DNA of 64,000 nucleotides from NCBI GenBank assembly GCA_026874595.1, contig CM049316.1, positions 43,415,695-43,479,694 on the forward strand, written 5' to 3'. The stretch's first letter is position 1. Each line of letters opens with the position of its first letter. Shown one piece after another: positions 61,024 through 64,000 of the stretch. The notes beneath the pieces were generated by a model, which saw only the letters and a list, made by a program, of their open reading frames with translations, did no database searches and was not told where the DNA came from. This DNA is from Sipunculus nudus (taxonomy: Eukaryota; Annelida; Sipuncula; Golfingiida; Sipunculidae). The translations under genes and the position numbers were made by a program.

Positions 61024-62126
61024 TGATAACCTAACAAGTAGAAATGAAAACCTAACCAAAAAAAGTGATAACCTGACAAGTAGAAGTGACAACCTAACCA
61101 AAAGAGGGATAACCTGACAAGTAGAAGAGAAAAGCTAACCGAAGGAGTGATAACCTGACAAGTAGAAGTGACAACCTAACGAAAAGAGTGATAACCTGAC
61201 AAGTAGAAGTGACAACCTAACCAAAAGAGGGATAACCTGACAAGTAGAAGTGACAACCTAACCAAAAGAGGGATAACCTGACAAGTAGAAGTGAAAACCT
61301 AACCAAAAGAGGGATAACCTGACAAGCAGAAGTGAAAACCTAACCAAAAGAGGGATAACCTGACAAGTAGAAGTGACAACCTAACCAAAAGAGGGATAAC
61401 CTGACAAGTAGAAGTGACAACCTAACCAAAAGAGGGATAACCTGACAAGTAGAAGTGACAACCTAACCAAAAGAGGGATAACCTGACAAGTAGAAGTGAC
61501 AACCTAACCAAAAGAGGGATAACCTGACAAGTAGAAGTGACAACCTAACCAAAAGAGGGATAAACTGACAAGTAGAAGTGACAACCTAACCAAAAGAGGG
61601 ATAACCTGACAAGTAGAAGTGACAACCTAACCAAAAGAGGGATAACCTGACAAGTAGAAGTGACAACCTAACCAAAAGAGGGATAACCTGACAAGTAGAA
61701 GTGACAACCTAACCAAAAGAGGGATAACCTGACAAGTAGAAGTGACAACCTAACCAAAAGAGGGATAACCTGACAAGTAGAAGTGACAACCTAACCAAAA
61801 GAGGGATAACCTGACAAGTAGAAGTGACAACCTAACAAAAAGAGGGATAACCTGACAAGTAGAAGTGACAACCTAACCAAAAGAGGGATAACCTGACAAG
61901 TAGAAGTGACAACCTAACCAAAAGAGGGATAACCTGACAAGTAGAAGTGACAACCTAACCAAAAGAGGGATAACCTGACAAGTAGAAGTGACAACCTAAC
62001 CAAAGGAGTGATAACCTGACAAGTAGAAGTGAAAACCTAACCAAAGGAGTGATAACCTGACAAGCAGAAGTGACAACCTAACCAAAAGAGGGATAACCTG
62101 ACAAGTAGAAGTGAAACCTAACCAAA
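61024..62126 (+). repeat. 41-bp minisatellite, about 27 copies
   Basis: The unit has two similar halves, gataacctgacaagtagaa and gtgacaacctaaccaaaag plus agg. Units in the middle are almost identical, those at the ends more varied, as expected from unequal exchange. Interrupted by an HP-4 element at its right side. Confidence 0.9.
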
Positions 62127-62912
62127 CTAGAATATCAGCAGAAGCTGACGAAAGCCCTCAGCCAAAAGAACAGCGTTTAAAGGTGGTAACAGTAACAAGT
62201 ATGGAATATTTGTTCTCACATGGATGTATATCTATACGTCTCAGTTATATATTTAAACTGGAACAGTATGTAATGCCTCTGTGAGTATGGTAAGACTGAT
62301 CTATGGTAAGACTGATCTCATGCAGGACTTAGAGATCATACTATGTTTCATAACAATCCACCAAGTGGTTCCTGAGAAATAAGCTCCTAAGTTTTTGTTT
62401 TTCAATTCTAAGGCTCTGTGACCTTGAAAAGTAGGTCAAGGTCACCCATCTTTGAAACTGACCAAGAATGTTTATATGCATCAGCACTGAAGAAATGAAG
62501 TTCCTGTGTTGAATACCTTTGGAGATATCTCCCTCACTAGGCCAAAGTTGAAAAGCGAATAAAAATTAATTTAAAATCAGAAATTGTAGGTGGTGCCCTC
62601 AAACTTGTGCAGCAGGTACAGACCATCAGTCCAAATGATCAAAGTAAGTTTGTGAAAATCCACCAAATGGTTCCAGAGAAATAAGCTTCTAACTGTTTTT
62701 CTATAATTGGCCCCAAAACGTAGTAAAGTAGGTCAAGGTCACCCATCTTCGAACTTGACCAAGATTTTGTCAATATACATCTTCATCGAAGAAATAAAAT
62801 TCCTATGGTGAATCCTTTCAGAGATATCCTGCTCAAAAGGTAAAAGTTAACAGATGCTTAACAGTTGGTCGGTCAGCTTGGGTGAAGACAATTCCCCATC
62901 GGCCTTAGGGCT
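62127..62912 (+). mobile_element. HP-4 element inserted in the 41-bp minisatellite
   Basis: CTAGA start, perfect 5' hairpin TCAGC-agaa-GCTGA (62135-62148), then AGCCCTCAG (62153-62161); 3' end ggccttagggct then AAAAA. Two internal units match the copy at 37867 throughout (tttcataacaatccaccaa; aggtcaaggtcacccatctt). The minisatellite stops at aaccaaa before it and resumes at aaaaagtgataacc after it, so element boundaries are known to within the A run. One decayed palindrome (ggtggtgccctc) is near 62590. Confidence 0.82.
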
Positions 62913-62990
62913 AAAAAGTGATAACCTGACAAGTAGAAATGAAAACCTAACCAAAAGAGTGATAACCTAATGAGTAAAACTGATAATCTA
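62913..62990 (+). repeat. 41-bp minisatellite, right-hand remnant
   Basis: gtgataacctgacaagtag and aacctaaccaaaagagtgat resume directly after the HP-4 element and then decay. Confidence 0.8.
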
Positions 62991-64000
62991 CCATCAGTAG
63001 GAGAATCCAGAAAATTTTACAACTCATCATTTTATGTTACCTCCCACTCTGCTGGGATGCCTGGGAACTAATGACAGCTCATTTCCCTCTCCCCTGCCTA
63101 CATTTCCGGCAGACACAAAATGTGAGCCTTGTCTGAAGATAATTAGCTGCATCTGGGAGCAAGCCGCACAATTAATATTGCATAGAGGTGAAGCTGGAGA
63201 AAGCTGCATCAACAGTCCACCTGCAGCCACGAATGTGTTGACAACACAGTATTTTGTCATCAAAACCTAGCGTTCAGTTTATTGTACTTTTTCACTTTCA
63301 AAGAATTATTTACTGATTTGTAGAGTGGCTAGTGGATATATCAAGCTGTAAACAACAAATCCTGTGATCTAGTTTCCTGTTAACATGTTTATTGTACTAA
63401 TATGTTCAATTTCAAACAAATATTATAGGATTCATGTACATAGAAATGATAACTGATATGTAGATGTGTATCAGTTATATCATTACCATCAGATATACAT
63501 AATCCAATAAAGATCGAGGAGATTATGAATTCTGGCTGAATTGACTTCCAGTATTTCCACCATGATACTTGATTGATATCATTTTGTTTTTTTCTTTAGA
63601 ATTTAACCGTTTCCTGACAATTCATTGGCAGATCAAGGATTTTAGGAAGGGACGAGTTTATAATTTTAACTTAGGGACTGAAACCCTAATAAAAGTATGT
63701 TAAACACTCCTGGAAGGGATGGGGCTGTTTAACCATATAAATTTGAGGAAAAACATTGCATAAAAGGTCATTTCTCCAAATAAAGTAGACGAGAAGAGCA
63801 GCTTAACCTTAGCTACTTCCTTCTAAAACCATTTGTTGTATAAATGTCAGCTTAATAACTGTTATAATTTTAAAATGTGAACAAAAAGTGAAGTTCATAT
63901 GATGAACTATAACATTAATATTGATATGTAAGTGAACAATAATATTGGTTATAAAAATAATACTAATAATGATAATAAAAATAATAATTATAATGATAAT
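62991..64000. other. Right edge: GC-richer island then AT-rich sequence
   Basis: 63027-63270 is open for 78 codons on both strands, with clustered homeodomain/TALE-like strings (atgacagctcat, gataattagctgc, aattaatatt). Beyond 63300 it is AT-rich and ends in taataa-type low-complexity sequence (from about 63955). No gene call is possible. Confidence 0.35.

Noticed and set aside
61024-62126. CRISPR-like regular repeats
   Set aside because: The whole 41-bp period is repeated with no unique spacers, in a eukaryotic genome; it is a minisatellite.
1-64000. tRNA, rRNA or other structured RNA genes
   Set aside because: I looked for tRNA A/B-box pairs with foldable arms and for conserved rRNA strings and saw none; a tRNAscan/Rfam search would be decisive.

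Overview
The window is eukaryotic, AT-rich, gene-poor DNA, most probably from a bivalve mollusc (inference). It has spliced exons with GT-AG introns and kilobase introns packed with non-coding repeats. Those repeats carry the strings I associate with bivalve interspersed repeats: gaccttgacc/aaggtcaaggtca blocks, tails ending GCTAAAAA, and tail blocks rich in gacggacggacaga. There is no bacterial-type gene organisation.

One host gene is certain: the 3' end of a DEAH-box RNA helicase, best matching DHX35, on the minus strand. Three consecutive coding exons (28478-28631, 17390-17501, 16126-16164) have matching splice phases and encode about the last 100 residues. The large intron (17502-28477) is swollen by repeats. 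I did not find the exons upstream of 28631. Weaker gene traces are a frameshifted acidic-tail protein fragment (447-883, minus), the remains of a non-LTR retrotransposon ORF2 (11966-13045, minus), a possible plus-strand terminal exon with a polyadenylation signal (7854-8136), a probable solo LTR (about 28808-29504), and an unassigned 125-codon ORF (59654-60031).

Most of the window is repeats. Six families, called HP-1 to HP-6 here, make up roughly 23 kb. Four of them (HP-1 to HP-4) share one plan: a CTAGA start, a short 5' hairpin, a subterminal inverted repeat, a core of direct repeats of about 180-330 bp, and a 3' hairpin whose distal arm is the reverse complement of the 5' subterminal repeat. 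Stem sequences differ between families but base pairing is kept. HP-6 shares the 5' hairpin and subterminal repeat; HP-5 has 35-bp terminal inverted repeats that are themselves hairpins. This plan resembles published descriptions of non-autonomous Helentron (HINE/DINE-1) and bivalve 'pearl' elements, but no transposase or Rep/helicase ORF is visible. Nested copies show insertion into A tracts. HP-1, HP-2, HP-4 and HP-6 carry the palindrome GGTGGCGCCACC.

Layout: 1-372 HP-5 tail; 447-883 coding relic; 2174-5990 HP-6; 6645-6976 shared repeat and G tract; 7854-8136 possible terminal exon; 10411-11110 foldback; 11488-13404 inverted-repeat element containing the LINE relic; 13444-13636 MITE; 14287-15811 HP-2; 16126-28631 DHX35 exons and introns (containing HP-1 twice, HP-6 twice and MITEs); 28808-29504 LTR; 31531-32107 inverted-repeat element; 34720-35480 direct repeats; 35538-35704 HP-1; 37503-38991 HP-3 with nested HP-4; 39429-39860 MITE; 43850-44890 array of estrogen-response-element-like palindromes; 45522-49965 complete HP-5; 50101-51474 HP-6 fragments; 52204-54134 HP-2; 56129-57190 HP-1; 57350-59361 two HP-5 tails; 61024-62990 a 41-bp minisatellite split by an HP-4 element.
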